The notes: generated by a model from the sequence alone, not told the origin. DNA of 64,000 bases from Maribacter litoralis (GCF_003075045.1 NZ_QCZD01000004.1:186001-250000), one strand, 5' to 3'; positions 45,577 to 55,313 are shown, counted from the first letter of the stretch. Numbers and translations are program-made.

Positions 45577-46569
45577 TTATTCTATTTCGTTTGCAGCTTT
45601 AAGCAATAAATCTCTAGTCGCAATAATACCGTCTTCTTCGCTTATCTCAGAGCCCTCATATTCTACACCGATATAACCGGTATACCCAGCATCTTTAACT
45701 ATTTGTAACATTTGAACATAGTCTATGCCGGTATCATACCCGCTGGCATCAAAATTATTGGATTTTGCACTAACTGCTTTTGCGTATGGCATTAGCTCTT
45801 TAACGCCTTTATACTTATCGTACTCCTTTAGGCAATCCCAACTATCTGGTTTACGTTCTATACAAAAATTACCAAAATCGGGTAGGCTACCGCAATTATC
45901 CATATTAACGGTTTTCATTACCTCAGCATGAAGCTCACCGTTAGATGAAAGTCCCCCATGATTTTCTACCAAAATATTAATGTTCTTGGTTTTAGCATAG
46001 GTGGCTAATTTGGTTAATCCGTCTACAGAATTCTTAATCCATTGCTCTGGTACATCACTTCCATTAAGGTTTACTCTTATGGCATGGCACCCCATAGCAG
46101 CAGCGGCATCTACCCATTTCTTATGCTTTTCTACAGTTTCATTTCTTTCTGCTTCATCATCGACCGCTAAATTACCTTGACCATCGATCATGATCAACAC
46201 ATTCTTCATTCCGTGTTTTTCAGCCTCGGCATTTGATTTGGCAACAAAATTAGCCATTGCCTCTTCAGAGTAGTTTGCTTTTTCAAGTTCTGGATTGTAC
46301 AATTGGCTTACATACTCTAACCCTGTAAAACCCCAATTTTTTGCTTTTTCGGCAAAAGAGTACGGATCTACACCATCTTCCCTGATCATTTTGTGCATAG
46401 ACCACTGTGCTAATGATAAATCAAAAAAGGGTTCGGCATTACTTGTTTCTTCTACTACTTCTGCGTTATCCACTTTTTCTTTTTTCGTTTCCTTACAGGA
46501 GTAAATTCCTAATAACGAGACTCCAATACATACTGCTGCAGCAATTCTAATAAATTTGTTTGTTTTCAT
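45577..46569 (-). CDS. Secreted sugar phosphate isomerase/epimerase-like lipoprotein
   Basis: The 330-residue protein has a lipobox (IYSC, Cys25) followed by an acidic/basic linker, then a TIM barrel of AP-endonuclease-2 type: SLAQWSMHKMI, WVDAAAAMGCHAIRVNLNG, NILVENHGGLSSNG, DFGNFCIE and YIGVEYEGSE. Candidate metal ligands are Glu in NILVENHG, Asp in PDFGN and Glu in VEYEG. Exported members are common in Bacteroidota and may act on keto-sugars made in the periplasm. It leads a four-gene unit (epimerase, DinB, permease, Gfo/Idh). Confidence 0.9.
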   Translation of the reverse strand: MKTNKFIRIAAAVCIGVSLLGIYSCKETKKEKVDNAEVVEETSNAEPFFDLSLAQWSMHKMIREDGVDPYSFAEKAKNWGFTGLEYVSQLYNPELEKANYSEEAMANFVAKSNAEAEKHGMKNVLIMIDGQGNLAVDDEAERNETVEKHKKWVDAAAAMGCHAIRVNLNGSDVPEQWIKNSVDGLTKLATYAKTKNINILVENHGGLSSNGELHAEVMKTVNMDNCGSLPDFGNFCIERKPDSWDCLKEYDKYKGVKELMPYAKAVSAKSNNFDASGYDTGIDYVQMLQIVKDAGYTGYIGVEYEGSEISEEDGIIATRDLLLKAANEIE

Positions 46570-46741
46570 TTTTGGTTGTTTGTTGTTGTTTGAATTCTAA
46601 TCTCAATCGTTTGCGTTAAAATTATGACTAAATCTATCGCATATGCAAGATGCATATTTTAGCGAATTTCGCAAGAAGAATGGACAATAAATGTATAGAA
46701 TTAATTTAATATTTAATAAATTTAGAGATTAAACAACTTTT

Positions 46742-48451
46742 ATGAGCAAATTTTATTACAATGAAGAGCAGGAGTCCTATGACGCTATAGTTGTAGGAAC
46801 CGGAATTAGTGGTGGTTGGGCCGCGAAAGAATTATGCGAGGCCGGTCTTAAAACACTGGTTTTAGAACGTGGTCGTATGGTAAAACATATTGAAGATTAC
46901 GAGACGGCAAATATGGATCCGTGGGATTTTCCAAATGCAGGGCAACCTACCAAGGAAATCATAGCACAACAACCTAAACAGAACAGAACCGGCTACACTA
47001 CAAATCAAGCTAGCCATATGTGGTTCGTTAATGACCTTAAACACCCGTATAACGAAACCAAACGATTTGATTGGATGAGAGGCTACCATTTAGGTGGTCG
47101 TTCTTTACAATGGGGGCGTCAAAGTTACCGTTTAAGCGATATTGATTTTGAGGCAAACAAAAAAGAAGGTATTGCCGTAGATTGGCCAGTACGATATAAA
47201 GATATAGCACCTTGGTACGATAAAGTAGAGGAGTATATAGGTGTAAGTGGTGAGAACTTAGGTCTAGAGCAATTACCCGATGGAAAGTTTTTACCAATGA
47301 TGGAACTTAACTGTGTTGAACAAGAGTTTAGGGAAAAAGTTGCAGAGAATTTCGACGGTCGTGTGGTAACAGCGGGTAGAACTGCACACATTACAGGCAC
47401 CAAACAATTTGACGGTAGAAGTAAATGTCAATTTAGAAATAGATGTATTAGAGGGTGTCCTTTTGGGGCTTACTTCAGTAGTTTATCATCAACCTTACCG
47501 GCAGCGGAAGCTACTGGTAATATGACATTAAGACCAGACTCTATTGTACATGAAGTAATGTACGATCCAGATACAAAGAAAGCAACAGGCGTAAAAGTGA
47601 TTGATGCAAATACGAAAGAAACTTTTGAGTTCAAGGCTAAGGTAATTTTCTTATGTGCCTCTGCTATTGCTTCTACATCTATACTAATGCAATCTAAATC
47701 CGATACATTCCCTAACGGTATGGGTAATGCATCTGATCAATTGGGCCGTAACATAATGGACCACCAATTACAAGTTGGTGCATCGGGTAAATTTGATGGT
47801 TTTGATGATAAATATTACAAAGGAAGAAAACCAAGTGGTATCTATATTCCAAGATTTAGAAATTTAGGTGGTGATTCTGACAGAGATTATAAAAGAGGAT
47901 TTGGCTACCAAGGTGGAGCTTCTAGAGGTAACTGGGAAGAAACCATTGCCGAGCTATCATACGGTAAAGATTTAAAAGAAGCTGTTTTAAAACCAGGTGG
48001 ATGGACATTTGGTATGATGGGCTTTGGAGAAGTACTACCTTATGAGAACAATAGATTTACCCTAGATTATGATAAATTAGATGATTGGGGATTACCTACG
48101 GTTACTTTTGATGCTGAACTACAGGAGAACGAGCTAAAAATGAGAAAAGATATGCTTGAATCTGCTGTAGAAATGCTTGAAAAAGCAGGATTAAGAGATG
48201 TTAAAGGGTATGATAATGAAAGTGCCTTAGGCTTAGGTATTCACGAAATGGGTACCGCCCGTATGGGTAGAGACAGAAAAACATCTGTTCTTAACGGTAA
48301 TAACCAACTTCATGATGTACCGAATGTTTATGTAACAGACGGGTCTTTTATGACCTCGGCAAGTTGCGTAAACCCTTCCCTAACCTATATGGCCTTTACG
48401 GCCAGAGCTGCAAACCATGCAGTTCAAGAACTTAAAAAAGGAAACATATAA
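46742..48451 (+). CDS. GMC-family FAD oxidoreductase (candidate glucoside dehydrogenase large subunit)
   Basis: The 569-residue protein has an N-terminal FAD-binding motif (AIVVGTGISGGWAAKELCEAG) and the GMC C-terminal domain with HEMGTARMG and ASCVNPSLTYMAF. A Cys cluster, C229-x5-C235-x3-C239 in a RCIRGCPFGA context, resembles the [3Fe-4S] site of bacterial FAD glucose dehydrogenases. It has no signal peptide. The next gene, overlapping by 1 base, encodes the Tat-signalled small subunit, so export as a complex is likely. Substrate is probably a glycoside or polyol. No cytochrome gene is next to it. Confidence 0.92.
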   Translation: MSKFYYNEEQESYDAIVVGTGISGGWAAKELCEAGLKTLVLERGRMVKHIEDYETANMDPWDFPNAGQPTKEIIAQQPKQNRTGYTTNQASHMWFVNDLKHPYNETKRFDWMRGYHLGGRSLQWGRQSYRLSDIDFEANKKEGIAVDWPVRYKDIAPWYDKVEEYIGVSGENLGLEQLPDGKFLPMMELNCVEQEFREKVAENFDGRVVTAGRTAHITGTKQFDGRSKCQFRNRCIRGCPFGAYFSSLSSTLPAAEATGNMTLRPDSIVHEVMYDPDTKKATGVKVIDANTKETFEFKAKVIFLCASAIASTSILMQSKSDTFPNGMGNASDQLGRNIMDHQLQVGASGKFDGFDDKYYKGRKPSGIYIPRFRNLGGDSDRDYKRGFGYQGGASRGNWEETIAELSYGKDLKEAVLKPGGWTFGMMGFGEVLPYENNRFTLDYDKLDDWGLPTVTFDAELQENELKMRKDMLESAVEMLEKAGLRDVKGYDNESALGLGIHEMGTARMGRDRKTSVLNGNNQLHDVPNVYVTDGSFMTSASCVNPSLTYMAFTARAANHAVQELKKGNI

Positions 48452-49098
48452 TGGATAGAAGACGCGTTTTAAAAAATATGGGCATGTCACTTGGATATAT
48501 GGTGGCCACCCCAACCTTATTGTCGATCGTACAAAGTTGTAAAAGTGAACCAGCGGTAACTTGGACACCTGAGTTTCTAGCTCAAACCGAAGGAAACGTA
48601 TTAACCAAATTGGTAGATATTATTTTACCTAAAACCGATACACCTTCTGCTTCCGAAGTACAGGTAGATGTTTTTATCGACAAATTTGCACAAGACGTAA
48701 TGGAAAAAGAACAACAAGATTTCCTTAAAATGTCGATGAATAAATTCATAGATAAAGCATTGGCAGATTCTGGTAAGGAAAAAGCTGAAGATTTGACTAC
48801 CGAAGATCTTGAACCTGTTTTAGCTAGTTCTTTAAAGTATACTAAAGAGCAGCAAGCAGAAATGTTCGAGACCATAAATAGTTACACTAAAGCAATCTCT
48901 GAAGGCACTACTGCAGAAATAGATGATGAAATATCAAGATTTGCATTTGCCAATAACTTAAGAGGTATGACTATATGGGGCTATAAAGCTTCTGAATATG
49001 TTGGCGAAGAAGTATTGGCTTATTTGCCTGTGCCTGGTGAGTACATAGCATGTGGAGATATGCAAGAACTTACAGCTGGTCAGGCATGGTCTTTATAA
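48451..49098 (+). CDS. Gluconate 2-dehydrogenase subunit 3-like small subunit with Tat signal
   Basis: The 215-residue protein begins MDRRRVLKNMGMSLGYMVA, a twin-arginine signal with a possible lipobox (IVQSC, Cys30). The mature part fits the gluconate 2-dehydrogenase subunit 3 family (LTKLVDIILPKTDTPSASEV...GYKASEYVGEEVL). In characterised FAD dehydrogenases this gamma subunit carries the signal that co-exports the GMC subunit. It overlaps the GMC gene by one base (TAATGG), strongly implying a heterodimer. A terminator follows. Confidence 0.9.
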   Translation: MDRRRVLKNMGMSLGYMVATPTLLSIVQSCKSEPAVTWTPEFLAQTEGNVLTKLVDIILPKTDTPSASEVQVDVFIDKFAQDVMEKEQQDFLKMSMNKFIDKALADSGKEKAEDLTTEDLEPVLASSLKYTKEQQAEMFETINSYTKAISEGTTAEIDDEISRFAFANNLRGMTIWGYKASEYVGEEVLAYLPVPGEYIACGDMQELTAGQAWSL

Positions 49099-49118
49099 CT
49101 AAATAACATTCTAATTGT

Positions 49119-49160
49119 AAAAAGCCAAGAGTATATATTTTTTATAGCTCTTGGCTTTTT
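49119..49160 (+). terminator. Intrinsic terminator after the GMC/small-subunit operon
   Basis: The 13-bp stem aaaaagccaagag / ctcttggcttttt spans a 16-base AT-rich loop, with T residues at the 3' end. Confidence 0.82.
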
Positions 49161-49178
49161 ACTTTAAAAAAACCACTC

Positions 49179-50102
49179 ATGAAAAGACGAAGTTTCATTC
49201 AAAAAACTGCATTGACTACAGGTGCAATTTCAATAGGAAATACCTTATCATATGCAAATACCTTAAACTCAAAATCAAAGGCTCATACATACAACCTTAA
49301 GTATGCGCCCCATTTAGGTATGTTTAAACATCTTGCTGGCGAAGACCCTATTGATCAATTGAACTTTATGGCCGACCAAGGTTATACCGCATTTGAAGAT
49401 AATGAAATGCGAAAACGCCCAGTAGAACAACAGGAAAAAATGGCAAAGACCATGAAGGAACGTGGTCTGGAAATGGGAGTTTTTGTTGCTCATGAGATAC
49501 ATTGGAAAACGCCTAATTTGGCATCTGGAGACCAGGTAAAAAGAGAAGAATTTTTAAATGATATTAAAAATTCGATAGAAGTTGCCAAACGCGTAAATGC
49601 CAAATGGGTAACTGTTGTACCCGGTCATGTTGACCTGAAATTAAGAATGGGCTACCAAACTGCAAATGTTGTAGAAAGCCTAAGGCAAGCAGCAGCTTTG
49701 TTGGAGCCGCATAAAATCACAATGGTGCTAGAGCCTTTGAACTTAAGAAATCATCCAGGACTATTTTTAACCGATTCTCCACAAGCTTTTGAAATCTGTA
49801 GAGCGGTCAATTCGCCTTCATGTAAAATTTTATTTGACATATATCATCAGCAAATACAAGAAGGTAACCTAATACCGAATATGGAAGCTTCGTGGTCTGA
49901 AATTGCATACATTCAAATAGGCGATAACCCTGGCAGAAAAGAACCTACTACCGGAGAAATAAATTACCATAATGTATTTAAATGGATTCATGAACAAGGG
50001 TACAATGGCATTCTTGGTATGGAACATGGTAATTCTAGAGACGGTAAAGAAGGGGAATTGGCAGTAATTGAAGCGTATAAAAAGGTAGATGACTTTTTAT
50101 AG
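49179..50102 (+). CDS. Tat-exported hydroxypyruvate isomerase-like TIM-barrel protein
   Basis: The 307-residue protein has a Tat signal (MKRRSFIQKTALTTGAISIG). The barrel shows hydroxypyruvate isomerase/AP-endonuclease-2 features: YTAFEDNEMRKR, VFVAHEIHWKTPN, VTVVPGHVDLK, LEPLNLRNHPG, CKILFDIYHQQ and GILGMEHGNS. Likely metal ligands are Glu in LEPLN, Asp in FDIYH and Glu in GMEHG. Its export and its position next to the GMC dehydrogenase favour a role in the same sugar-oxidation island rather than housekeeping hydroxypyruvate isomerase. Confidence 0.88.
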   Translation: MKRRSFIQKTALTTGAISIGNTLSYANTLNSKSKAHTYNLKYAPHLGMFKHLAGEDPIDQLNFMADQGYTAFEDNEMRKRPVEQQEKMAKTMKERGLEMGVFVAHEIHWKTPNLASGDQVKREEFLNDIKNSIEVAKRVNAKWVTVVPGHVDLKLRMGYQTANVVESLRQAAALLEPHKITMVLEPLNLRNHPGLFLTDSPQAFEICRAVNSPSCKILFDIYHQQIQEGNLIPNMEASWSEIAYIQIGDNPGRKEPTTGEINYHNVFKWIHEQGYNGILGMEHGNSRDGKEGELAVIEAYKKVDDFL

Positions 50103-50151
50103 TTAAGACCAACATCTCCCCTATTTAAATGGCATAACAAAAGAATGTAAA

Positions 50152-50194
50152 ATGCATTTCATCGAATAGCTTCTATTTTTTCGATGAAATGCAT
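50152..50194. repeat. Perfect 15-bp inverted repeat (hairpin)
   Basis: atgcatttcatcgaa (50152-50166) and ttcgatgaaatgcat (50180-50194) are perfect reverse complements around a 13-base loop. There is no T run after it, so it is a weak terminator candidate. A regulatory hairpin or protein-binding site is equally possible. Confidence 0.6.
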
Positions 50195-50237
50195 ATTTAA
50201 AATGTAAGAATTAACTTACTTATTCGTTATTTTGTAT

Positions 50238-50438
50238 ATGTCCCAATACCTACTAACATTACTCGTCTATGCCGGTCTTCTACTGGCCTCAAAATTATCC
50301 TTTTATATTTATAAAAAGATAAAATCAAATTCATTTGAACTATTTCAAATGAAACTAACCTACAAGTGGTTCAACTTCAAAAGTGCCGTAAAATTGACAT
50401 TTCATAGTCTTTTTAACGATACCATTAAATTTCCGTAA
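50238..50438 (+). CDS. Small single-pass membrane protein of unknown function
   Basis: The 66-residue frame from ATG at 50238 begins MSQYLLTLLVYAGLLLASKL, a strong transmembrane segment, then a basic patch (YIYKKIKS) and a soluble tail. A TTG at 50232 would add two residues. A TATTTTG sequence lies just upstream, one base short of the TAnnTTTG consensus. The next short frame begins with a similar pattern, which supports both being real. No family is recognised. Confidence 0.5.
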   Translation: MSQYLLTLLVYAGLLLASKLSFYIYKKIKSNSFELFQMKLTYKWFNFKSAVKLTFHSLFNDTIKFP

Positions 50439-50488
50439 TCCAAATTGAATTTTACTGCGTATATAACTTATACCCTAATACTTAAGTT

Positions 50489-50578
50489 ATGGAAAATTAC
50501 ATCACAATATTGATGATATATGCAGCTGCCTTGTTATTTACAACGGTTTTAAAGCCATATATCACGAACGACAAATAA
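50489..50578 (+). CDS. Candidate 29-residue membrane peptide
   Basis: The frame reads MENYITILMIYAAALLFTTV then LKPYITNDK, a single hydrophobic helix with a short polar tail. It shares M-x-x-Y-x-x-x-L-x-x-Y-A-x-x-L-L with the 66-residue peptide 50 bases upstream. The similarity suggests an ancestral tandem duplication. No strong ribosome-binding site was seen. Confidence 0.4.
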   Translation: MENYITILMIYAAALLFTTVLKPYITNDK

Positions 50579-50614
50579 AAGTCCCCTTACTTAACCTCTG
50601 GCTTAGCCATATGT

Positions 50615-50646
50615 AAAAAAGACCCCATTTTGTGGGGTCTTTTTTA
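50615..50646. terminator. Intrinsic terminator after nrdA
   Basis: Stem gacccca/tggggtc with loop ttttg is flanked by A- and T-runs, so it can act on nrdA (minus strand) and any plus-strand transcript. Confidence 0.9.
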
Positions 50647-50671
50647 TGGTTAATTTTAAAATTTCGAATGA

Positions 50672-53152
50672 TTAAGAGCCACACATTAAACAATCATCAT
50701 CTGCTTGCCCTTCTTTAGCCCTAGCGATCATTTCTTTCATCTCTTGCGGAGATAGCGGTTCAACATCCAAATCTGCCTGAGGCGCCACTTTAGAAACTGC
50801 AGATTCAGTGATCACAACTTCACTATCTATAGCTGTAACTACTTCGGTTTTCTTAACCTCATCGGTAGCAACTACTTTTTTCTTGCTATTATCTAAGGTA
50901 AACTTGATTGCATCTACAGCTGCTTTGGTACGTAGGTAATACATTCCTGTTTTTAAACCACTCTTCCATGCATAAAAGTGCATTGAGGTCAGTTTAGAAT
51001 AGTTGGCGTTTTCCATGAACAAATTCAATGATTGACTTTGATCAATAAAATAACCTCTTTGTCTAGACATATCAATAATGTCTTTCATACTAAGCTCCCA
51101 AACGGTTTTATATAGGTCTCTAATGTCTTGCGGAATGGTTTCTATATGCTGTATAGACCCATTAGCCCTCATTAGCTCTTGTTTCATACTTTCGTTCCAC
51201 ATACCCAACTCCACTAAATCTTCTAAAAGATGCTTGTTGACCACTATAAACTCTCCAGACAGTACACGTCTTGTATAAATATTAGAGGTATATGGTTCAA
51301 AACACTCGTTGTTTCCTAGAATTTGCGAAGTTGAAGCAGTAGGCATAGGTGCTACCAAGAGAGAATTTCTAACTCCGTTAGACTTTACTTCTTTACGAAG
51401 CTTCGTCCAATCCCATCTTCCAGATAATTCATCATCCTTTATACCCCACATATTATATTGAAATTCACCATTCGCCATTGGCGAACCTTCAAAAGTAGAG
51501 TATGGTCCTTCTTCTTTTGCCATTTCCATAGAAGCTGTCACCGCAGCAAAATACAAGGTTTCAAAAATCTCTTGATTTAGTTTTTTAGCGGCATCACTGG
51601 TAAATGGTAAGCGTAGCATTATAAAAGCATCTGCTAAACCTTGAACTCCCAAACCAACAGGTCTATGACGCATATTGGAGTTTTCAGCCTCTTTGACCGG
51701 ATAATAATTTCTATCGATAACCTTGTTCAAGTTTTTGGTTACCCTTTTTGTTACCTTGAACAATTCTTTATGATCAAATTCACCATTTTTAACGAACATT
51801 GGCAATGCAATAGACGCCAAATTACAGACAGCAACCTCATCTGGTGCAGTATATTCCATTATCTCGGTACAAAGATTAGATGAGCGAATAGTACCTAGGT
51901 TTTGTTGATTGCTCTTACGGTTGGCCGCATCTTTGTATAGCATATACGGAGTACCTGTCTCTATTTGAGATTCTAGTATTTTTTCCCAAAGCTCACGAGC
52001 CTTAACTGTTTTTCTACCTTTACCTTCCGCTTCATATTTAAGATAAAGCTTTTCAAACTCATCACTATGTCTATTATAAAGATCAGGACATTCATTTGGG
52101 CACATTAAGGTCCAATCTTCATTAGCTTCGACCCTTCTCATGAACAAATCTGAAATCCACATGGCATAAAACAAATCCCTTGCACGCATTTCTTCTTTAC
52201 CATGATTCTTTTTAAGATCCAAAAACTCAAAAATATCGGCATGCCAAGGTTCTAAATAGATAGCAAAACTACCTTTTCGTTTACCGCCACCTTGATCTAC
52301 ATACCTTGCCGTATCATTAAAAACTTGCAGCATTGGCACAATACCATTTGAAGTACCGTTGGTACCTGCTATATAAGATCCTGTAGCTCTAATATTATGT
52401 ATAGACAAACCGATACCACCTGCCGATTGTGAAATTTTAGCGGTTTGTTTTAATGTATCGTAAATACCCTCTATACTGTCATCTTTCATAGCCAAAAGAA
52501 AACATGAGGACATTTGAGGTTTTGGAGTACCAGAATTGAACAATGTTGGCGTAGCGTGGGTAAAATACTTTTTGGACATAAGTTCATATGTCTCAATAGC
52601 AGCATCTAAATCATTTAAATGTATACCAACAGATACACGCATTAACATATGTTGAGGACGCTCAGCGATCTTTCCATTAATTTTTAATAAATAAGAACGC
52701 TCTAATGTTTTAAAACCGAAATAGTCGTAGCTAAAATCCCTGTTATATATAATCGTAGAATCTAATCTCTCAGAGTTTTCAGAAATTACTTTATGAACCT
52801 CATCCGATAGTAAAGGAGCCTTTTTACCCGTTCTTGGGTTTACATAGGTATATAAATCGTTCATTGTTTGAGAAAACGACTTTTTTGTATTCTTATGTAG
52901 GTTGGAAACAGAAATACGTGCAGCCAATTTTGCATAATCTGGGTGAGTAGTTGTCATGGTCGCCGCTATCTCTGCCGCAAGATTATCCAATTCAGAGGTT
53001 GTTACCCCATCATATAATCCTTCTATGACTCTCATGGCAACTTTAAGCGGATCAACAAGACCGTTTAGACCATAACATAATTTACGTACACGTGCAGTGA
53101 TCTTATCGAACATGACCACTTCTTTTCTTCCATCTCTTTTAACTACGAACAT
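50672..53152 (-). CDS. nrdA: Class I ribonucleotide reductase, alpha subunit
   Basis: The 826-residue protein has an N-terminal ATP-cone ([21 protein letters not shown]), the catalytic barrel ([37 protein letters not shown]), and a C-terminal redox Cys pair (CLMCGS). It reduces ribonucleotides to deoxyribonucleotides with the NrdB radical. It follows nrdB after 121 bases. The C-terminal linker before the Cys pair is acidic and Val/Glu-rich (about 50 residues), as often seen in Bacteroidota. Confidence 0.97.
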   Translation of the reverse strand: MFVVKRDGRKEVVMFDKITARVRKLCYGLNGLVDPLKVAMRVIEGLYDGVTTSELDNLAAEIAATMTTTHPDYAKLAARISVSNLHKNTKKSFSQTMNDLYTYVNPRTGKKAPLLSDEVHKVISENSERLDSTIIYNRDFSYDYFGFKTLERSYLLKINGKIAERPQHMLMRVSVGIHLNDLDAAIETYELMSKKYFTHATPTLFNSGTPKPQMSSCFLLAMKDDSIEGIYDTLKQTAKISQSAGGIGLSIHNIRATGSYIAGTNGTSNGIVPMLQVFNDTARYVDQGGGKRKGSFAIYLEPWHADIFEFLDLKKNHGKEEMRARDLFYAMWISDLFMRRVEANEDWTLMCPNECPDLYNRHSDEFEKLYLKYEAEGKGRKTVKARELWEKILESQIETGTPYMLYKDAANRKSNQQNLGTIRSSNLCTEIMEYTAPDEVAVCNLASIALPMFVKNGEFDHKELFKVTKRVTKNLNKVIDRNYYPVKEAENSNMRHRPVGLGVQGLADAFIMLRLPFTSDAAKKLNQEIFETLYFAAVTASMEMAKEEGPYSTFEGSPMANGEFQYNMWGIKDDELSGRWDWTKLRKEVKSNGVRNSLLVAPMPTASTSQILGNNECFEPYTSNIYTRRVLSGEFIVVNKHLLEDLVELGMWNESMKQELMRANGSIQHIETIPQDIRDLYKTVWELSMKDIIDMSRQRGYFIDQSQSLNLFMENANYSKLTSMHFYAWKSGLKTGMYYLRTKAAVDAIKFTLDNSKKKVVATDEVKKTEVVTAIDSEVVITESAVSKVAPQADLDVEPLSPQEMKEMIARAKEGQADDDCLMCGS

Positions 53153-53189
53153 TGGCTACAAAAATTTTAGGTTACTACTATTTTAAAAT

Positions 53190-53219
53190 TTTTAAATGTT
53201 AAAAATTTAACATTTAAAA
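53190..53219. repeat. Near-continuous 14-bp palindrome between nrdB and nrdA
   Basis: Positions 53190-53203 and 53206-53219 are perfect reverse complements with a 2-base spacer (core ttaaatgttaaa / tttaacatttaa). It is entirely AT except one G and one C. It does not match the NrdR box consensus. It may be a binding site or an RNA hairpin between the genes. Confidence 0.45.
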
Positions 53220-53273
53220 TAAATGCACAACATTCCAATGATTAGCATAAAGAATGTTAATACTGTATATTAT

Positions 53274-54260
53274 TTAGAAATCGGCGTCGAAGCTGATTTT
53301 CTGGGAATCATCATCCTTATCTTTATTCAAAACACCTGCTTTCTGATATTCAGATACACGTTTCTCAAAGAAATTGGTCTTACCCTGTAATGAAATCATA
53401 TCCATAAAGTCAAATGGATTACTAGCATTGTAGACCCTATCACATTCTAATTCAACCAACAGTCTATCGGTTACAAATTCTAAATACTGGGTCATTAATT
53501 TGGAGTTCATACCAATTAAACTAACCGGTAATGATTCTGTGATAAACTCGCGTTCTATGTCTAGGGCATTGGTCAAAATCTCCGTTATACGTTCTTTCGG
53601 CACTTTATTCATTAAGTGCTTGTTATGCAAGTGAACGGCATAATCGCAATGCATACCTTCATCTCGTGATATAAGCTCGTTTGAAAAAGTTAAACCAGGC
53701 ATTAACCCTCTTTTTTTCAACCAAAATATGGAACAAAATGCTCCGGAGAAAAATATGCCTTCAACTGCTGCGAACGCGATTAAACGTTCGGCAAAACTTG
53801 GAGATTCAATCCAGTTTAAAGCCCAATCTGCTTTTTTCTTAATTGCAGGAAAATTTTCTAATGCTTTAAAAAGTACATTTTTTTCCTTTTCATCTTTCAC
53901 ATAAGTATCAATCAACAAAGAATAGGTTTCAGAATGAATGTTCTCCATCATAATCTGAAATCCGTAAAAGAATTTTGCCTCTGCATACTGAACTTCACTG
54001 ACAAAATTTTCGGCCAAGTTTTCATTGACTATTCCGTCAGAAGCGGCAAAGAATGCAAGAATATGTTTTATAAAGTAGCGCTCATCATCATTCAACTTAT
54101 TATTCCAGTCATTCAAGTCTTCATGCAAATCAATTTCCTCTGCTGTCCAAAAACAAGCCTCACATTTTTTATACCATTCCCATAGGTCATCATGTTTAAT
54201 AGGGAAAATAACAAAACGATCATCATTTGGCTCCAAAATAGGCTCTAAAGCTGTGGACAT
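53274..54260 (-). CDS. nrdB: Class I ribonucleotide reductase, beta subunit
   Basis: The 328-residue protein shows the diiron and radical residues: [11 protein letters not shown] supplies Glu and His ligands and the radical Tyr, EGIFFSGAF one Glu, and [13 protein letters not shown] a Glu and His. An N-terminal Asp ligand lies in [17 protein letters not shown]. The C-terminus ends SFDADF, the R1-binding tail. It supplies the tyrosyl radical to NrdA. It precedes nrdA with a 121-base gap that contains a palindrome. Confidence 0.97.
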   Translation of the reverse strand: MSTALEPILEPNDDRFVIFPIKHDDLWEWYKKCEACFWTAEEIDLHEDLNDWNNKLNDDERYFIKHILAFFAASDGIVNENLAENFVSEVQYAEAKFFYGFQIMMENIHSETYSLLIDTYVKDEKEKNVLFKALENFPAIKKKADWALNWIESPSFAERLIAFAAVEGIFFSGAFCSIFWLKKRGLMPGLTFSNELISRDEGMHCDYAVHLHNKHLMNKVPKERITEILTNALDIEREFITESLPVSLIGMNSKLMTQYLEFVTDRLLVELECDRVYNASNPFDFMDMISLQGKTNFFEKRVSEYQKAGVLNKDKDDDSQKISFDADF

Positions 54261-54749
54261 AGTATTTAAATTTTTAAAATTAGTTGTGAAAAAGAATACA
54301 ATCTTCTTTCATGAAGGTACTAACAAAGATTCAAAATTGTATTGAAAATATGAAGCTAGTTTAGGTATTTGCCTTACAAAGTTTTTAACATAACATGTTG
54401 AAATGTGCTCTCGTTCTAAGTGTTCACTACCCTCAACGAAATAAGGGCTCAGCGTTAATTTTAGGTAAAGTTTAAACATGTTTTTTTTAAACCAAAAAGT
54501 ATAAAAAATCATACTAAATGGTTTATTGGTGAAAGCTTGAAATAAGGTGAAAGTTAGTATCTAAAATAAAAAATGTACGGCCCCACTAATGCTTCTATTA
54601 TGAAAAATGCCCACCAAGACTAATAAAGGTAGTTCCCCCGAAACCTTTTCTTAGAATGTAATCATACGACTAAACGTATTAATACTATTTGGCGCTCAAA
54701 CATTAGATATAAGGCAACATACACTACCTTATAAAGAACCGTACTATTT
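54261..54749. other. 489-base gap without a recognised gene
   Basis: Apparent short frames here (for example 54309-54512 on the minus strand) have no hydrophobic signal, recognisable domain or start context. No tRNA or strong terminator is visible. It includes the nrdB promoter region, but no TAnnTTTG motif is found. Confidence 0.5.
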
Positions 54750-55313
54750 TTAAACTTTTATACCTGCTTTAAAGACTCCTTGAACTTTCAAAGATTCTCC
54801 GTTTGCATTCTCTAATTGTACTTCTAATTTTCCATCTACTTTATTAGAAATACTCTCTGTAATTATAATATCTCCAGATTTGATAAAGAAAGGTAATTCA
54901 CTCACCTCCTTTAAATCTGCAAAACCATAAACACCGTTAAAACTATTGATCAAACAGTGAATATTCTTTATTTTATGTTTACCCGTTGGCACTCCCTTAG
55001 TTTTCTTATAATCAGAAGCTATAATAAATTCAAGGTTATGTTTTTTACCGGCATCACAATCTGTGAAGCTCAACACCAACTTATCTGCTTTATTGCCAAA
55101 CTTATCTAGCTCCGTAATTCTTTTAAAAGATGCAGAACCGTCTATGTGAAAACTAGAACTACCACCTATATTAAAACTACAAGTGCCATTCTCTAAACTT
55201 GCGTTTCCTATTTCACTTTTAGCCCCACTGGCCAACAACATAAATGGAACTATACCAAAACAAATCAATTTCAATGATTTACCAACAAACCGTAAAGTAC
55301 TCTGTAAGATCAT
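54750..55313 (-). CDS. Secreted protein of unknown function
   Basis: The 187-residue protein has a long N-terminal hydrophobic signal (KSLKLICFGIVPFMLLASGAKS) and a mature beta-rich domain (TCSFNIGGSSSFHIDGSASFKRI, TDCDAGKKHNLEFIIASDYKKTKGV). There are Cys residues in the mature part. I do not recognise the family. A 46-residue membrane peptide gene ends 15 bases upstream on the same strand, so the two likely form an operon. Confidence 0.72.
   Translation of the reverse strand: MILQSTLRFVGKSLKLICFGIVPFMLLASGAKSEIGNASLENGTCSFNIGGSSSFHIDGSASFKRITELDKFGNKADKLVLSFTDCDAGKKHNLEFIIASDYKKTKGVPTGKHKIKNIHCLINSFNGVYGFADLKEVSELPFFIKSGDIIITESISNKVDGKLEVQLENANGESLKVQGVFKAGIKV

Larger units (their letters stand above)
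50103..50671. other. Intergenic region with a hairpin and two short membrane peptides
   Basis: Between the isomerase and nrdA lie a perfect 15-bp inverted repeat (50152-50194), two candidate small membrane peptides (50238-50438 and 50489-50578) and the nrdA terminator (50615-50646). These are described separately. Confidence 0.7.

Noticed and set aside
53190..53219. NrdR-box identity of the palindrome
   Set aside because: The sequence does not match the NrdR consensus, and a dyad of only A/T-rich bases may be structural.
54309..54512. Minus-strand 67-residue frame upstream of nrdB
   Set aside because: No features of a real protein; it lies in a promoter region.
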